64,000 nucleotides of DNA from Lysobacter sp. (GCA_011526085.1 WYBC01000017.1:124001-188000); one strand, 5' to 3'; positions 52,480 to 62,965 are shown, counted from the first letter of the stretch. A program made the numbers and translations. Notes: a model not told the origin generated them from the letters alone.

Positions 52480-54273
52480 ATGCCCAGACCGATCTCGAAC
52501 CCCTCCCGCCGTCTCCGCAAGACCGTCTACGCCACCATCGCGAAGCGTCACGGCATCCGGGGCGCGCTCCGGTTCCAGTCCGCGCCGCCGCGCGCGCCGG
52601 AAGACGCGGCGCCCGAGGCCATCGCCAACGGCGCACCATCGATCGCGGCGCCCGGCACCTCGCGACTCTCGCGCGGCGCGCTGCTCACGCTGCAACGCGC
52701 GCCGTTCGCGGTGCGGGCACTGAACCATCTGACATTCGGCGCGACCCCGGCGCTCATCGCGCAGTTCAACGCGCTGGGCGCGAACGACACCGCACGGCTC
52801 ACGGCCTTCGTCGACCAGCAGCTCAATCCCGCCGCCATCGACGACAGCGCGCTCGATGCCCGTCTCGCCGGCGCCGGTTACAGCACTCTCGGCAAAAGCC
52901 TGACCCAACTGTGGGCCGATCACGTCGCCCCGGATCCCGCCTACGACGTGCGCATGCGCCCGGCCTGGGAAGTGCAGCGCGGCGCGCTCGCGCGCGCGGT
53001 GCATTCGAAGCGCCAGTTGCAGGAAGTGATGGTCGGGCACTGGCACAACCACTTCAACGTGACCGTGAGCGACTATTCCGCCGGTCCGGTCTACGTGCAT
53101 TACCACCGCGACGTGATCCGCGCGAACGCGCTGGGCAATTTCCGCACGATGCTGGAAGCCGTCGCCCAGAGCGCGGCGATGATGTATTACCTCGACAACG
53201 CCTCCAACACGCGTTCGGGGCCGAACGAGAACTTCGCGCGCGAGCTGCTGGAACTGCACACCTTCGGCGCGGAGAACTATCTGGGCTTCATGGACCCGTT
53301 CCAGGTGCCACCCTGCCCCGAGGACCCGAGCTATCCGCTCGGCTACACCGATGTGGATGTCTACGAAACCGCCGCCGCGTTTACCGGCTGGTCGATCCGC
53401 GACGGCCACTGGCAGTTCCCGACCGAGGACGACGGCACCTTCGTCTATCGCCAGGCCTGGCACGATGCCGGCCCGAAATTCGTGCTCGGCAAATTCCTCA
53501 ATCCGGAACAGCCGGCGATGAAGGACGGCCGCGACATCCTCGACCGCGTCGCCAGCCATCCGCGCGTGGCCAAGTTCATCTGCAAGAAACTCATCCGCCG
53601 CTTCGTGTCGGATACGCCGCCGCAGTCGCTGATCGACAGCGCCGCCGCGATCTTCCGCGCCAACTGGCAGCAGCCGAACCAGATCGCGCTGACCCTGCGC
53701 CACATCCTGTTGTCGACCGCCTTCATCCACAGTTGGGGCACCAAGAACCGGCGGCCGTTCGAACTCGCCGCCGCGGCGCTGCGCAGCATGGATTCGGACT
53801 GGACGCCGCGGGTCGGCGACGCCAAGAGCGACGAGATGTTCTGGCGCATGAGTTTCACCGGACACATGCCCTACGAATGGCCGTCACCGAACGGCTATCC
53901 GGACGTGGGTCTGGCCTGGTCCGGATCGAACAGTTACGCCATGACCTGGAAACTGCTGAACTGGATCACCGAAACCGCCGACGGCACGACGCCGATGGCG
54001 CCGATCCTCGCGACCACGCGCAGCGGCGTGACCAGTTGGACCGCCAACAATCTCGTCGACTTCTGGTGCCAGCGCATCCTCGGCTATCTGCCGGCGGCGT
54101 CGCGTCGGCAGACCCTGGTGGCGTTCATGGCGCAGAACGGCGATCCGGCCACTTACGTCATCACCGACAGCGACACCTGGGCCGCGAGCGATCCGAAGCG
54201 GCACTACAACCAGCAGAGACTGCGCAGCCTGGTCTCGCTGATCCTGATGTCGCCCGAATTCATGAGTCGCTGA
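52480..54273 (+). CDS. DUF1800 protein, copy 2
   Basis: A 597-residue paralog of the gene at 48977, colinear over the whole length and with most blocks nearly identical (PCPEDPSYPLGYTDVDVYET, SDTPPQSLIDSAAAIFRANW). Differences cluster in the N-terminal linker and in the segment before the last 150 residues (SMDSDWTPRVGDAKSDEMFW against VCGSDWTIKGVSESRSNDFM). As in copy 1, no export signal is visible at the N terminus. It is followed ten bases later by a DUF1501 gene, so the whole pair was duplicated. Confidence 0.92.
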   Translation: MPRPISNPSRRLRKTVYATIAKRHGIRGALRFQSAPPRAPEDAAPEAIANGAPSIAAPGTSRLSRGALLTLQRAPFAVRALNHLTFGATPALIAQFNALGANDTARLTAFVDQQLNPAAIDDSALDARLAGAGYSTLGKSLTQLWADHVAPDPAYDVRMRPAWEVQRGALARAVHSKRQLQEVMVGHWHNHFNVTVSDYSAGPVYVHYHRDVIRANALGNFRTMLEAVAQSAAMMYYLDNASNTRSGPNENFARELLELHTFGAENYLGFMDPFQVPPCPEDPSYPLGYTDVDVYETAAAFTGWSIRDGHWQFPTEDDGTFVYRQAWHDAGPKFVLGKFLNPEQPAMKDGRDILDRVASHPRVAKFICKKLIRRFVSDTPPQSLIDSAAAIFRANWQQPNQIALTLRHILLSTAFIHSWGTKNRRPFELAAAALRSMDSDWTPRVGDAKSDEMFWRMSFTGHMPYEWPSPNGYPDVGLAWSGSNSYAMTWKLLNWITETADGTTPMAPILATTRSGVTSWTANNLVDFWCQRILGYLPAASRRQTLVAFMAQNGDPATYVITDSDTWAASDPKRHYNQQRLRSLVSLILMSPEFMSR

Positions 54274-54283
54274 GGACACCGCC

Positions 54284-55777
54284 ATGACCCATTCCAGACT
54301 CGATCGGCGCGAATTCCTCAAGGGCTGCTGCGCCACCGCCGCCATCGGCGCAGCCGGCCCCAGCCTGTTGTTCTCGCAGGAAGCGCAGGCCGCGGTGAAC
54401 AGCTACGACACCGTGGTGCTGGTGTTCCTGCGCGGCGGCATGGACGGCCTGAACCTGGTGCCGCCGCTCGCCGGCAACGATCGCGGACATTACGAAGAAG
54501 CGCGGCCATCGCTGAACATCGCCGCCAGCGGCGCCTACGGCGCGCTGCCGCTGACGCTCGCCAACGGCACCGCCACCGGCTTCGGCCTGCATCCCTCGGC
54601 CACCGGTCTGCGCGACATCTGGGACGCCGGCAAACTCGCCATCGTCCACAGCTGCGGCATGCCGACGGTGGTCACCCGCAGCCATTTCGACGCCCAGCTG
54701 TTCCTCGACCTCGGCACGCCCGGCAATCAGGGCGCCGGCACCGGCTGGATGACCCGCGCCTGGGCCACGCAGCCCGGCATCACCGGCACCGAGACCATGC
54801 CGCTGCTGGCGGTCTCCAACCGGCAACCGGCGAACCTGCTCGGCGCGACGCAATCGCTGGCGATGCCCAGCCCCACCGACTTCTCGCTCAACAGCGGCGC
54901 CTGGCAATGGCAGCAGTTCCGCAGCGGCATGCCGGCCGGCACCAAGGGCTTGAACGAAACCCTGACCGGCCTGTGGAACGGCCAGACCGGCATCGAGCTG
55001 GGCGGCCTGCGCGCCGACAACGCGCTGCGGGTCATCGGTGCGCAGGGCTACACCTCGACCCTGCCCGCCGCCTGGCCGACCACCAACTTCGCGCGCCAGC
55101 TGTGGACGGTCGCGCAGTCGATCCGTTTCAATCTCGGCCTGCGCTTCGCCACGCTCGACCTGGGCGGCTGGGACAGCCACGACGGCCAGGGCACCGCAGG
55201 CAGCGGCTACCACCTGTTCCAGAACAAGATCGCGGAACTGTCGCAGGCGCTCACCGCGTTCTACAACGAGCTCAACGCCACCGGCGAAATGGGCCGCGTG
55301 ACCGTGATCGTGCAGTCGGAATTCGGTCGCCGCGTGCGCCAGAACGGCAGCGGCGGCACCGATCACGGCTACGGCAATCCGCTGCTGGTCTTCGGCGGCC
55401 CGGTCAACGGCCGGCGTTTCTACGGCCAGTGGCTGGGCCTCGATCCGCAGGTGCTGTCGCCGTATTTCGGCGACATACCGGTCACCACCGATTTCCGGCG
55501 CGTGTTCTCGGAACTGTCGATCCGGCGCATGAGCAACAACAAGCTCGGCACCGTGTTCCCGGGCTATGCCGGCTACAGCCCGATGGGGATTTTCCAGGGC
55601 AGCGATCTCGTCCCGCAGTACACCGCGGCCGCGCCATCGCCGATGACCGCGCGCCTGCCCGCGAACCCGCAGCCGGCCTACGGCAGTTCGCTGGAAAGTT
55701 CGCGCGCGATCCGCGCCCGCGAACGCGATCGCGACCACTGGTTCCTGCGGATGCTGGCGGCGCTGGGGCTGAACTGA
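54284..55777 (+). CDS. DUF1501 protein, Tat-exported, copy 2
   Basis: A 497-residue paralog of the gene at 50802. Tat motif DRREFLK is at 7-13, then CCATAAIGAAGPSLLF and a likely cleavage after AQA. All conserved blocks are retained (FLRGGMDGLNLVPP, SCGMPTVVTRSHFDAQ, GGWDSHDGQG, GTDHGYGNPLLVFGG). In the metal-candidate block the first copy has WDTHE and this one WDSHD. GAGGA precedes the ATG. Its stop is 16 bases from the convergent second TonB receptor gene. Confidence 0.92.
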   Translation: MTHSRLDRREFLKGCCATAAIGAAGPSLLFSQEAQAAVNSYDTVVLVFLRGGMDGLNLVPPLAGNDRGHYEEARPSLNIAASGAYGALPLTLANGTATGFGLHPSATGLRDIWDAGKLAIVHSCGMPTVVTRSHFDAQLFLDLGTPGNQGAGTGWMTRAWATQPGITGTETMPLLAVSNRQPANLLGATQSLAMPSPTDFSLNSGAWQWQQFRSGMPAGTKGLNETLTGLWNGQTGIELGGLRADNALRVIGAQGYTSTLPAAWPTTNFARQLWTVAQSIRFNLGLRFATLDLGGWDSHDGQGTAGSGYHLFQNKIAELSQALTAFYNELNATGEMGRVTVIVQSEFGRRVRQNGSGGTDHGYGNPLLVFGGPVNGRRFYGQWLGLDPQVLSPYFGDIPVTTDFRRVFSELSIRRMSNNKLGTVFPGYAGYSPMGIFQGSDLVPQYTAAAPSPMTARLPANPQPAYGSSLESSRAIRARERDRDHWFLRMLAALGLN

Positions 55778-55793
55778 GCGGCGGACGGCGCCC

Positions 55794-57905
55794 TTACCGC
55801 GCGCCCGTCCATCCCAAACCGAGCGTGAATCCGCGCCCGGTCCCGGGCTCGAAGAAGCGGCCGTTGCCTTCGTTGACGATCACCGAGCCCGCATGGCGGC
55901 GGTCGAACAGATTGTCGATGCGCACGAAGGCGTGCCAACCGCCTTCGCGCGCGCGCCAGCGTGCGCGCCAGGCGAAGCGCGTATTTCCACCGGCGGCATC
56001 GGTGTTGCGGTCGTCCACCGCGATGTCGCCGACCGCGCGCGATTCCAGCGCGCTGGACCAGCGTCCGTCGCCCGAGCGCCATTCGAGTTCCGCGAACAGA
56101 TCGCCGCGCGGAATGCCCGGCACGCGGTTGCCGGCCTCGACCTCGCGACGTTCGTTCTGGACCACGAACGCGAAGCCGTCGACGAAACGCGCATCGATCC
56201 AGCTCGCGGCGACGGCATAGCGCCAGCGCGCGCCCAGCGCGCCGGAGGCGCCGAATTCGACGCCCTCGCGCCGGGTCTCTCCGGCATTCGCGAAACTGGC
56301 GCGACCGCCGCGATTGAGCGCCGGCACGATTTCGTCGCGGCCGTCGATGCGATAGGCCGCGATCGAGGTTTCGCCCCACGCACCCCGCCAGCGTGCGCCC
56401 AGCTCGAACGACTGCGTGCGCGATGCGCGCAGTGCGCGGTTGAAACCGGCGCTGCCGTCGGGGCGATACGCCATCTCGTTGAGCGTCGGCGTTTCGAAGC
56501 CGCCGCCGAGGCTGGCGTAGGCTTCGCCGCGCGCGAACCTGCGCACCGTGCCGAGCGACCACGCGGACGCCGCGTCGCGGCGTCCACCGCTGTCGTCGCC
56601 GTTGGCGAGGAAGCGGTCGTCGCTGTCGAAACGCAGACGCGAATGCCGCGCGCCAGCCAGCAGCGACCAGTCCTGCGCCAGCACCAGATCGCCGGAGAGC
56701 GCGAGATCGAGGCTGTCGAGGCGGTTGCGCTCGTCGCGACGCAGACGGCCGCGCACGCCGAGCGCGGGGCCGACGAAGTTTTCGTAACCGCGGCGGATTT
56801 CGTCCAGTCGCGTCGCTTCGATCCCGATCGCGAAACCGCCGCGCGCGCCGCGCCAGCGCCGACCGATGTCGATGCCGTCCGAATCGCGATGCAGATCGAC
56901 GACGCCCCCGGCGCTGCCGGGCGCCGATTGCGCGGCCACCGGCACGGCGAGGAATTGCTCGATCCCGCGCTGCGTGCGATACGCCGAGACCCACCATTCG
57001 CCGCGCGCATCGTCGCTGCGCCAGCTCGCGCCGAGCTGATCCTCCTCGACGGTCTTGCGGGTATCGAACTGCAGGGCGACCGGATCGATGCCGCCGGGAT
57101 CGCGCTCGAATGCCGCGCGGGTCAGGCCGAGCGGATCTTCGGCCAACGGCTGGCGCAGGCCGTTGTAGACCACGCGCAGGCGCTGGTCGGCGCGCGGCGA
57201 CCATTCGCCGATCGCATTGAATTGCCGTCGGCGCGCGGCGCCGTGCGCGCGTGCGCCGGCGGTCGCGAACGCACTCGCCGACGCGCGCCAGCGCCAGGCG
57301 TCTTCGCTCTCGCCGCCATCGACGCGCAGACCGATCCGGCGGCTGTCGTCGCTGCCGCTCCACAGATCGAACCCAAGACCCGGCGGCGCATCGAGCACGC
57401 TCTCGCCGACGATCGCGCCACCGGCGGCGTTGCCGTACTGCAGCGCCATCGGCCCGCGCAGCACCTCGATGCGATCGAGCGACGACAGCGGAAACGCCGC
57501 GGCCTGGCCCTGCCCGTCCGCGGCGCTGGCGGGAATGCCGTCGACGATCAGACGGATGCCGCGGATGCCGAAGGTCGAACGCGCGCCGAAGCCGCGCGAC
57601 TGGATCTGCAGGTCCTGCGCGTAATTCTGTCGATCGAAGGCGGTGAACCCGGGCACGCGCTGCAGCGCTTCGGAAAGATTCACCTGGCGCTGGCCATCGC
57701 GCAGGACATCGCCGCGCAGTACCGTGGCGGAACCGGGCAGCGCCTCCGGCGCGCGCGGCAGGCCGGCGACGCGGATGGTGTCGAGTTCGCGGGCATCGGC
57801 CGCACGCGCATCGCCCGCAGTCGCTTCATCGCCGGCATCGGAACGCACCTGCGCCTGCGCATGCATCGCGAACAGGCAGGCCAGCGTGAGCAGGAAGAGG
57901 CGCAT
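55794..57905 (-). CDS. TonB-dependent receptor 2
   Basis: A 703-residue outer-membrane receptor. Signal peptide 1-18 (LFLLTLACLFAMHAQA), TonB-box-like ELDTIRVAG, a plug with PGSATVLRGDVLRD, SRGFGARSTFGIRGIRLIVDGIP and DRIEVLRGPMALQYGNAAGG, then a barrel. The size and plug resemble siderophore or metal receptors of the FecA-like type. The C terminus is GWTGAR and does not end in the usual aromatic residue, although an aromatic (Trp) lies four residues earlier. It is convergent with the DUF1501 gene. Confidence 0.9.
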   Translation of the reverse strand: MRLFLLTLACLFAMHAQAQVRSDAGDEATAGDARAADARELDTIRVAGLPRAPEALPGSATVLRGDVLRDGQRQVNLSEALQRVPGFTAFDRQNYAQDLQIQSRGFGARSTFGIRGIRLIVDGIPASAADGQGQAAAFPLSSLDRIEVLRGPMALQYGNAAGGAIVGESVLDAPPGLGFDLWSGSDDSRRIGLRVDGGESEDAWRWRASASAFATAGARAHGAARRRQFNAIGEWSPRADQRLRVVYNGLRQPLAEDPLGLTRAAFERDPGGIDPVALQFDTRKTVEEDQLGASWRSDDARGEWWVSAYRTQRGIEQFLAVPVAAQSAPGSAGGVVDLHRDSDGIDIGRRWRGARGGFAIGIEATRLDEIRRGYENFVGPALGVRGRLRRDERNRLDSLDLALSGDLVLAQDWSLLAGARHSRLRFDSDDRFLANGDDSGGRRDAASAWSLGTVRRFARGEAYASLGGGFETPTLNEMAYRPDGSAGFNRALRASRTQSFELGARWRGAWGETSIAAYRIDGRDEIVPALNRGGRASFANAGETRREGVEFGASGALGARWRYAVAASWIDARFVDGFAFVVQNERREVEAGNRVPGIPRGDLFAELEWRSGDGRWSSALESRAVGDIAVDDRNTDAAGGNTRFAWRARWRAREGGWHAFVRIDNLFDRRHAGSVIVNEGNGRFFEPGTGRGFTLGLGWTGAR

Positions 57906-58030
57906 GCGGTGGATTGTCACACGGGGCGTGATCGCGACGCGCGGGCCGCGGCGGCTGTTCGCATGGCTGCCGTCGGCATGGATGCAGCCTGTCCGGATTC
58001 CATGGTCTGGATTCCATGGCCCGGAAACGA

Positions 58031-58060
58031 CGATGCCCGCCATTCGCATGGCGGGCATCG
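58031..58060. terminator. Hairpin downstream of pnp
   Basis: Perfect 13-base stem (58031-58043 with 58048-58060, loop TCGC), 44 bases past the pnp stop on the minus strand. Only a short T-containing stretch follows. Confidence 0.6.
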
Positions 58061-58103
58061 GATGTCGCACGCGGCGTCCGCAGGGGACGCGCGCCGGCGG
58101 GGA

Positions 58104-60200
58104 TCAGCCTTCGCCTTCCTCGACCGCCTTCATCGACAGGCGGATGCGGCCCTGCTTGTCGACTTCCAGCACCTTGACCTTGACGATGTCGCCTTCCTTG
58201 AGCACGTCGCTGACCTTCTCGACGCGATCGTTGGAGATCTGCGACACGTGGACCAGACCGTCCTTGCCGGGGGAGATGGTGACGAACGCACCGAAGTCCA
58301 TCAGCTTGGCGACCTTGCCCTCGTAGATGCGGCCCGGCTCGACGTCGGAGGTGATCTGCTCGATCCGCGACTTGGCGGCCTGACCCGCGGCGGCGCTGAC
58401 CGACGCGATGGTGATCGTGCCGTCGTCCTGGATGTCGATCTGGGTGCCGGTTTCCTTGGTGATCGCCTGGATCACCGAGCCGCCCTTGCCGATCACTTCG
58501 CGGATCTTGTCGGGGTGGATCTTGATGGTGATCAGGCGCGGCGCGAACTCCGAGAGCTCGGCGCGCGGCGCGGTCAGCGCATGCGCCATCTCGCCGAGGA
58601 TGTGCAGACGGCCCTGCTTGGCCTGGGCCAGCGCGACCTTCATGATCTCTTCGGTGATGCCCTGGATCTTGATGTCCATCTGCAGGGCGGACACGCCCTT
58701 GTCGGTGCCGGCGACCTTGAAGTCCATGTCGCCGAGATGGTCTTCGTCGCCGAGGATGTCGGACAGCACGACGAAGTCGTCGCCTTCCTTCACCAGGCCC
58801 ATCGCGATGCCCGCGACCGGCGCCTTGATCGGCACGCCGGCATCCATCAGCGCCAGCGAGCTGCCGCAGACCGAGGCCATCGAGGAGGAACCGTTCGACT
58901 CGGTGATTTCCGAGACCACGCGGATCGTGTACGGGAACGCTTCCATCGTCGGCATGACCGCGAGCACGCCGCGCTTGGCGAGACGGCCGTGGCCGATTTC
59001 GCGACGCTTCGGACCCATCATGCGGCCGGCTTCACCGACCGAATAGGGCGGGAAGTTGTAATGGAACAGGAAGTGTTCCTTGTACTCGCCGGCGACCGCG
59101 TCGATCACCTGGCCATCGCGGGCGGTGCCCAGCGTGACCGCGACGATCGCCTGGGTTTCGCCGCGGGTGAACAGCGACGAGCCGTGGACGCGTGGCAGCA
59201 CCGTGACCTTCGAGGTGATCGGGCGGACGGTGTCGAGGGCGCGGCCGTCGATGCGGACCTTGGTGCTGAGCACCGAGTTGCGCATGGTCTGGTATTCGAG
59301 TTCACCGAATTCCTTCGAGGCTTCGGCGGCGTTCCAGCCGTTGGCTTCGATCTGCGCGGCCAGCGAGGCCATCACGTCCTTCTTCAGCGCGGAGATCGCG
59401 TCGCGACGCTCCAGCTTGTCGCGGATCTGGAAGGCGCTGCCCAGACGGTCGCCGATGGCGGCCTTGAGCGCGTCGATCAGGGCGGCGTTCTTCGCCGGCG
59501 GCTGCCAGTCCCACTTCGGCTTGCCGGCTTCGGCGACCAGTTCGTTGATCGTGTCGATCGCGACCTGCATCTGCTGGTGGCCGAAGACCACCGCGCCGAG
59601 CATGACGTCTTCCGACAGTTCCTTCGCTTCCGATTCGACCATCAGCACGGCGCTCTTGGTGCCGGCGACGACCAGTTCCAGATCGCTGTCGAGCAGTTCG
59701 GTCGTGGTCGGATTGAGGATGTACTGGCCGTTCTTGTAACCGACCTTCGCGGCGCCGATCGGGCCGTCGAAGGGCGCGCCGGTGAGGGCCACCGCGGCGG
59801 AGGCGCCGATCAGGGCGAGGATGTCGCCATCGACTTCCGGATTCAGCGACATGACCGTCGCGATGATCTGGACTTCGTTCTTGAAGTCTTCCGGGAACAG
59901 CGGACGGATCGGACGATCGATCAGGCGCGAGGTGAGGGTTTCCTTTTCGGTCGCACGTCCTTCGCGCTTGAAGAAGCCGCCCGGGATGCGGCCGCCGGCG
60001 TAGAACTTCTCCTGGTAGTCGACGGTGAGCGGGAAGAAATCCTGCCCCTCGCGTGCGGTCTTCGCGGCGACGGCGGTCACCAGCACCATGGTGCCTTCGG
60101 CCGATACCATCACAGCGCCGCCGGCCTGGCGGGCGATTTCACCGGTTTCGAGCACCACGGTGTGCTTGCCGTACTGGAAACGCTTGGTCACTTTTGCCAC
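58104..60200 (-). CDS. pnp: Polynucleotide phosphorylase
   Basis: A 698-residue exoribonuclease that degrades RNA from the 3' end with phosphate. Two RNase PH domains ([14 protein letters not shown] in the first, GERTGE-type [18 protein letters not shown] and [16 protein letters not shown] in the second), an all-helical linker, a KH domain (about 550-610, [19 protein letters not shown]) and a C-terminal S1 domain (about 620-692). Length is normal. It follows rpsO by 216 bases; that leader contains several hairpins (60380-60403 and near 60240-60277) where RNase III and PNPase autoregulation act in Escherichia coli. Confidence 0.97.
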   Translation of the reverse strand: MAKVTKRFQYGKHTVVLETGEIARQAGGAVMVSAEGTMVLVTAVAAKTAREGQDFFPLTVDYQEKFYAGGRIPGGFFKREGRATEKETLTSRLIDRPIRPLFPEDFKNEVQIIATVMSLNPEVDGDILALIGASAAVALTGAPFDGPIGAAKVGYKNGQYILNPTTTELLDSDLELVVAGTKSAVLMVESEAKELSEDVMLGAVVFGHQQMQVAIDTINELVAEAGKPKWDWQPPAKNAALIDALKAAIGDRLGSAFQIRDKLERRDAISALKKDVMASLAAQIEANGWNAAEASKEFGELEYQTMRNSVLSTKVRIDGRALDTVRPITSKVTVLPRVHGSSLFTRGETQAIVAVTLGTARDGQVIDAVAGEYKEHFLFHYNFPPYSVGEAGRMMGPKRREIGHGRLAKRGVLAVMPTMEAFPYTIRVVSEITESNGSSSMASVCGSSLALMDAGVPIKAPVAGIAMGLVKEGDDFVVLSDILGDEDHLGDMDFKVAGTDKGVSALQMDIKIQGITEEIMKVALAQAKQGRLHILGEMAHALTAPRAELSEFAPRLITIKIHPDKIREVIGKGGSVIQAITKETGTQIDIQDDGTITIASVSAAAGQAAKSRIEQITSDVEPGRIYEGKVAKLMDFGAFVTISPGKDGLVHVSQISNDRVEKVSDVLKEGDIVKVKVLEVDKQGRIRLSMKAVEEGEG

Positions 60201-60379
60201 GTTGGAATGTCCTCGGAAAAACTAGACGATGAACCGGTCGGGGCCCCTGCCCCGGACGGGTGGCCGCGCGGTGCGGCCGTGAAGCGGGGTGTTGCGGATT
60301 GCGATTGCGTGGAGCGATGCGTCCTGCGTTCGCGGGGCGGAACCGTCGTCGCGGACGGGATTCGCGTCCCCCAAACGCA

Positions 60380-60403
60380 ACCGCGGCGCATTGCTGCGCC
60401 GCG
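60380..60403. terminator. Hairpin between rpsO and pnp
   Basis: CCGCGGCGCA / TGCGCCGCGG stem with a TTGC loop, just past the rpsO stop on the minus strand. No long U-run, so read-through to pnp is likely. It occupies the place of the rpsO attenuator in Escherichia coli. Confidence 0.6.
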
Positions 60404-60416
60404 GAGGGTCTGAAGC

Positions 60417-60677
60417 TTAGCGGCGCAGACCGAGTTTCTCGATCAGGGCCTTGTAACGCTCGGCATCCTTCCGGTGCAGGTAGTCGAGCAGGCTGCGACG
60501 GCGATTGACCATCTTCAGCAGGCCGCGACGGCTGTGGTGATCCTGCTTGTGCGCCTTGAAGTGTTCGGTGAGCTGCGAGATGCGCGCCGAGAGCAGGGCG
60601 ACCTGGACTTCCGGCGAGCCGGTGTCGTTGGCGCTGCGCTTGTGCGCTTCGATGATCGGGGTGGAATCGATGGACAT
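60417..60677 (-). CDS. rpsO: Ribosomal protein S15
   Basis: An 86-residue S15, the standard length, binding the central domain of 16S r[39 protein letters not shown] and [13 protein letters not shown] are typical. AGAGG precedes the ATG. The usual neighbour pnp follows. Confidence 0.98.
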   Translation of the reverse strand: MSIDSTPIIEAHKRSANDTGSPEVQVALLSARISQLTEHFKAHKQDHHSRRGLLKMVNRRRSLLDYLHRKDAERYKALIEKLGLRR

Positions 60678-60872
60678 GATGACCTCTGACGCGTGAGCCG
60701 CAGGAACGTCGCCGGGCCCCTTGGGCCTTCGCGCACCGCGGCATCCGCCTGGATGAAAGGGAAAAACGAAACTGTCCGGGGGCATTCATGAAAACCGCCC
60801 CGGACAGCAGCGGAATTGTAGCCCCCTGCCCCCATCGGAACAAGCGCCGAGGGCGGTCCACGGGTCGGGCGA

Positions 60873-61487
60873 TCAGGGACCCGATGCGGGAGGCTTGGAC
60901 GCGGCGCCGCTCGCCCGGCGCAGGGCCTGGGCCATGCCTTCGAGTTCGCCGCTGAGCGCGAGCCGCCATCCCTGCGGCGTGCGGTTCAGGGTGACGACCT
61001 CCATCTGGGTCATGCGCACGCCCATCGCCTCGGCCGTCGCCCGGGTCACCAGATGCTGGCGGTCCGGGCCTTCGGGCACGGCGCCCAGGATCTGCTGCCC
61101 TTCCAGGCGGGCGCCGACACCGCCCGACACGTTCCGCATGAAACCGGCGAAGAACGCGCCATCGCTCATCTTCGCGAGATCTCCGCCGCGCTGGCCCTCG
61201 CCGAAGAACATGCCCGCCATCGCCTCGCCGACCGGCCCCTCCAGCATCGGCGCCATCATGTCGCGGAACTGCTTCAACGCTGCAGGATCGAAAGTCTCCG
61301 CAGCCGCCTGCCAGTCGCCGGCGCGCATCCGCGCGTAGGATTCGGCCGCGACCTGCTCCGCGGACATCTCCGGGGTGAGGTCGGCGGCGGCCAGCGGGCC
61401 GGCGAAGAGCAACACCAGCAGACCGGCCATGATGCGACGCGGACGGTGCGGAAATGTGCGCTGCGGGTGCGTGCGGTTCGACGGCAT
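60873..61487 (-). CDS. Secreted protein of unknown function between truB and rpsO
   Basis: A 204-residue exported protein. The start at 61487 has AAGGAG ten bases upstream and gives a basic n-region (RTHPQRTFPHRPRR), a hydrophobic core (MAGLLVLLFAGPLAAA) and a cleavage site near AAA-DL. A shorter start at 61430 would leave just the core. The mature part is helical near the start (QVAAESYARMRAGDWQAAAETFDP) and then forms a small alpha/beta domain (FRDMMAPMLEGPVGEAM, QMEVVTLNRTPQGWRL) resembling SnoaL/DUF-type stress or nutrient proteins. Family not recognised. It interrupts the conserved truB-rpsO pair, 29 bases after truB. Confidence 0.72.
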   Translation of the reverse strand: MPSNRTHPQRTFPHRPRRIMAGLLVLLFAGPLAAADLTPEMSAEQVAAESYARMRAGDWQAAAETFDPAALKQFRDMMAPMLEGPVGEAMAGMFFGEGQRGGDLAKMSDGAFFAGFMRNVSGGVGARLEGQQILGAVPEGPDRQHLVTRATAEAMGVRMTQMEVVTLNRTPQGWRLALSGELEGMAQALRRASGAASKPPASGP

Positions 61488-61516
61488 GACGACGGATCTC
61501 CTTGAGGGTGGCGGCA

Positions 61517-62467
61517 TCATGGCACGGCGTCGCCATGACGCTGGAATACGCGCTGCGGCGACAGACTGCCGACGTCATCGATGCGTCCCAGACCGCGGGC
61601 GCGACCGCGCGGATCGAACACCGCGCACTCGCCGGGGGATTCATCGTTCAGATTCAGGCGCTGACCGTGCTCGAAACGGCGCATGGCGTCCTCGGTCAGA
61701 TCGACCCGGCGATAACCGACCAGCCCGACTTCCAGCGGCAACAGGCAGGCGTCGAGGCAATGCGGATCGCGTTCGGCCAGCGCCTGCAGCGATTCCAGCG
61801 TCCACATCCGCGGATCGCGGAACGGGTCCACCCAGAGCCGACGCAGTTCGGCGACATGCGCGCCGCAGCCGAGCAGTTCGCCGAGATCGCGCACGAGACT
61901 GCGCACGTAGGTGCCGGAGCCGCATTCCACATGCAGGCGCAATTGCGGGGCATCGCCATCGAGCAGGTCCTGCTCGGACAGCAGTTCGAAGGCATGGACA
62001 TCGACCTGGCGCGCTTCGATCTCGATGGTCTCGCCGCGGCGGGCCTTGGCGTACAGCGGTTCGCCGCCGCGCTTGAGCGCCGAATAGATCGGCGGCACCT
62101 GCTGGATGCGACCGGTCAAACGGCGCAGTGCGGCATCGAGCGTGGCGATGTCGTAATGGCCGACCGGGCGCTCGCGCAGCGGCTGGCCTTCGGCATCATC
62201 GGTATCGGTGACGATCCCCAGCCGCGCGACGGTGTCGTAGGCCTTGCGCGAGCCGAGCAGATTGCCGGCGATCTTGGTCGCCTCGCCGAAACAGATCGGC
62301 AGCAGACCGGTGGCGAGCGGATCGAGACTGCCGGTGTGTCCCGCCTTGTCGGCGCGGAACAGATGGCGCGCGCGCTGCAGCGCCTGGTTCGAGCTCAGCC
62401 CCTGTGGCTTGTCGAGCAGCAGGATGCCGTCGAGTTTGCGGAAGGTTTTCTTGGGGGCCTGGGCCAT
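61517..62467 (-). CDS. truB: tRNA pseudouridine(55) synthase TruB
   Basis: A 316-residue TruB, which makes pseudouridine 55 in the T loop of tRNAs. The catalytic Asp49 lies in [29 protein letters not shown] at the start, [17 protein letters not shown] and [15 protein letters not shown] follow, with a C-terminal PUA-like extension. It follows rbfA by 144 bases in the infB cluster. Confidence 0.97.
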   Translation of the reverse strand: MAQAPKKTFRKLDGILLLDKPQGLSSNQALQRARHLFRADKAGHTGSLDPLATGLLPICFGEATKIAGNLLGSRKAYDTVARLGIVTDTDDAEGQPLRERPVGHYDIATLDAALRRLTGRIQQVPPIYSALKRGGEPLYAKARRGETIEIEARQVDVHAFELLSEQDLLDGDAPQLRLHVECGSGTYVRSLVRDLGELLGCGAHVAELRRLWVDPFRDPRMWTLESLQALAERDPHCLDACLLPLEVGLVGYRRVDLTEDAMRRFEHGQRLNLNDESPGECAVFDPRGRARGLGRIDDVGSLSPQRVFQRHGDAVP

Positions 62468-62611
62468 CGGGGGATCATATGCCTTATGCGGCCGGTGTAC
62501 AGGGTGCGCCCCGGGCCTTCCACGGGGACCGTCGCGGCGCACGGGCTCTCCGGTGCAGCCGCGCGCGTCGGCGCATCGGCGCGTCCGGATATCGGTGCGC
62601 CTGCGCGCACG

Positions 62612-62965
62612 CTATGCGTCGAGATCGAGATCGCGCAGCAGGTGGTCGATGCGCTCGCCGCGATCCACCGAATCGTCGTACTGGAAATGCAGTTCCGGCG
62701 TGTGCCGCATCTTCACCGCGCGCGACAGTTCGTGGCGGATCTCCGGCGCGAGTTCCTTCAGCCCCTTCAGGGCTTCCTTCGCGCGCTCGCCCTGCAGCGC
62801 GGTGAAAAACACCTTGGCGTGCGCCATGTCGCGGGTGACTTCGACGTCGGACACGCTGACCGACGGCAGGCCGTGTTCGCGCACGATCGCATGCACGATC
62901 GTGCCCAGCTCCCTGCGGAGCTGGGCGGACACGCGGTCGGTGCGGTGGAAGGATTTCTTCGGCAT
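62612..62965 (-). CDS. rbfA: Ribosome-binding factor A
   Basis: A 117-residue RbfA, needed for 30S maturation and cold adaptation. KH-type fold with DRVSAQLRRELGTIV, VEVTRDMAHAKVFFTAL and RHTPELHFQYDDSVDRGERIDHLL. The start MPKKSFHRTDR is chosen; an ATG eight codons upstream is possible but extends past the conserved N terminus. Follows infB by 27 bases. Confidence 0.96.
   Translation of the reverse strand: MPKKSFHRTDRVSAQLRRELGTIVHAIVREHGLPSVSVSDVEVTRDMAHAKVFFTALQGERAKEALKGLKELAPEIRHELSRAVKMRHTPELHFQYDDSVDRGERIDHLLRDLDLDA

Noticed and set aside
55893-60413. A 1506-codon open frame on the plus strand
   Set aside because: It is antisense to the second TonB receptor and pnp and reads as low-complexity His/Asp/Arg sequence without any motif.
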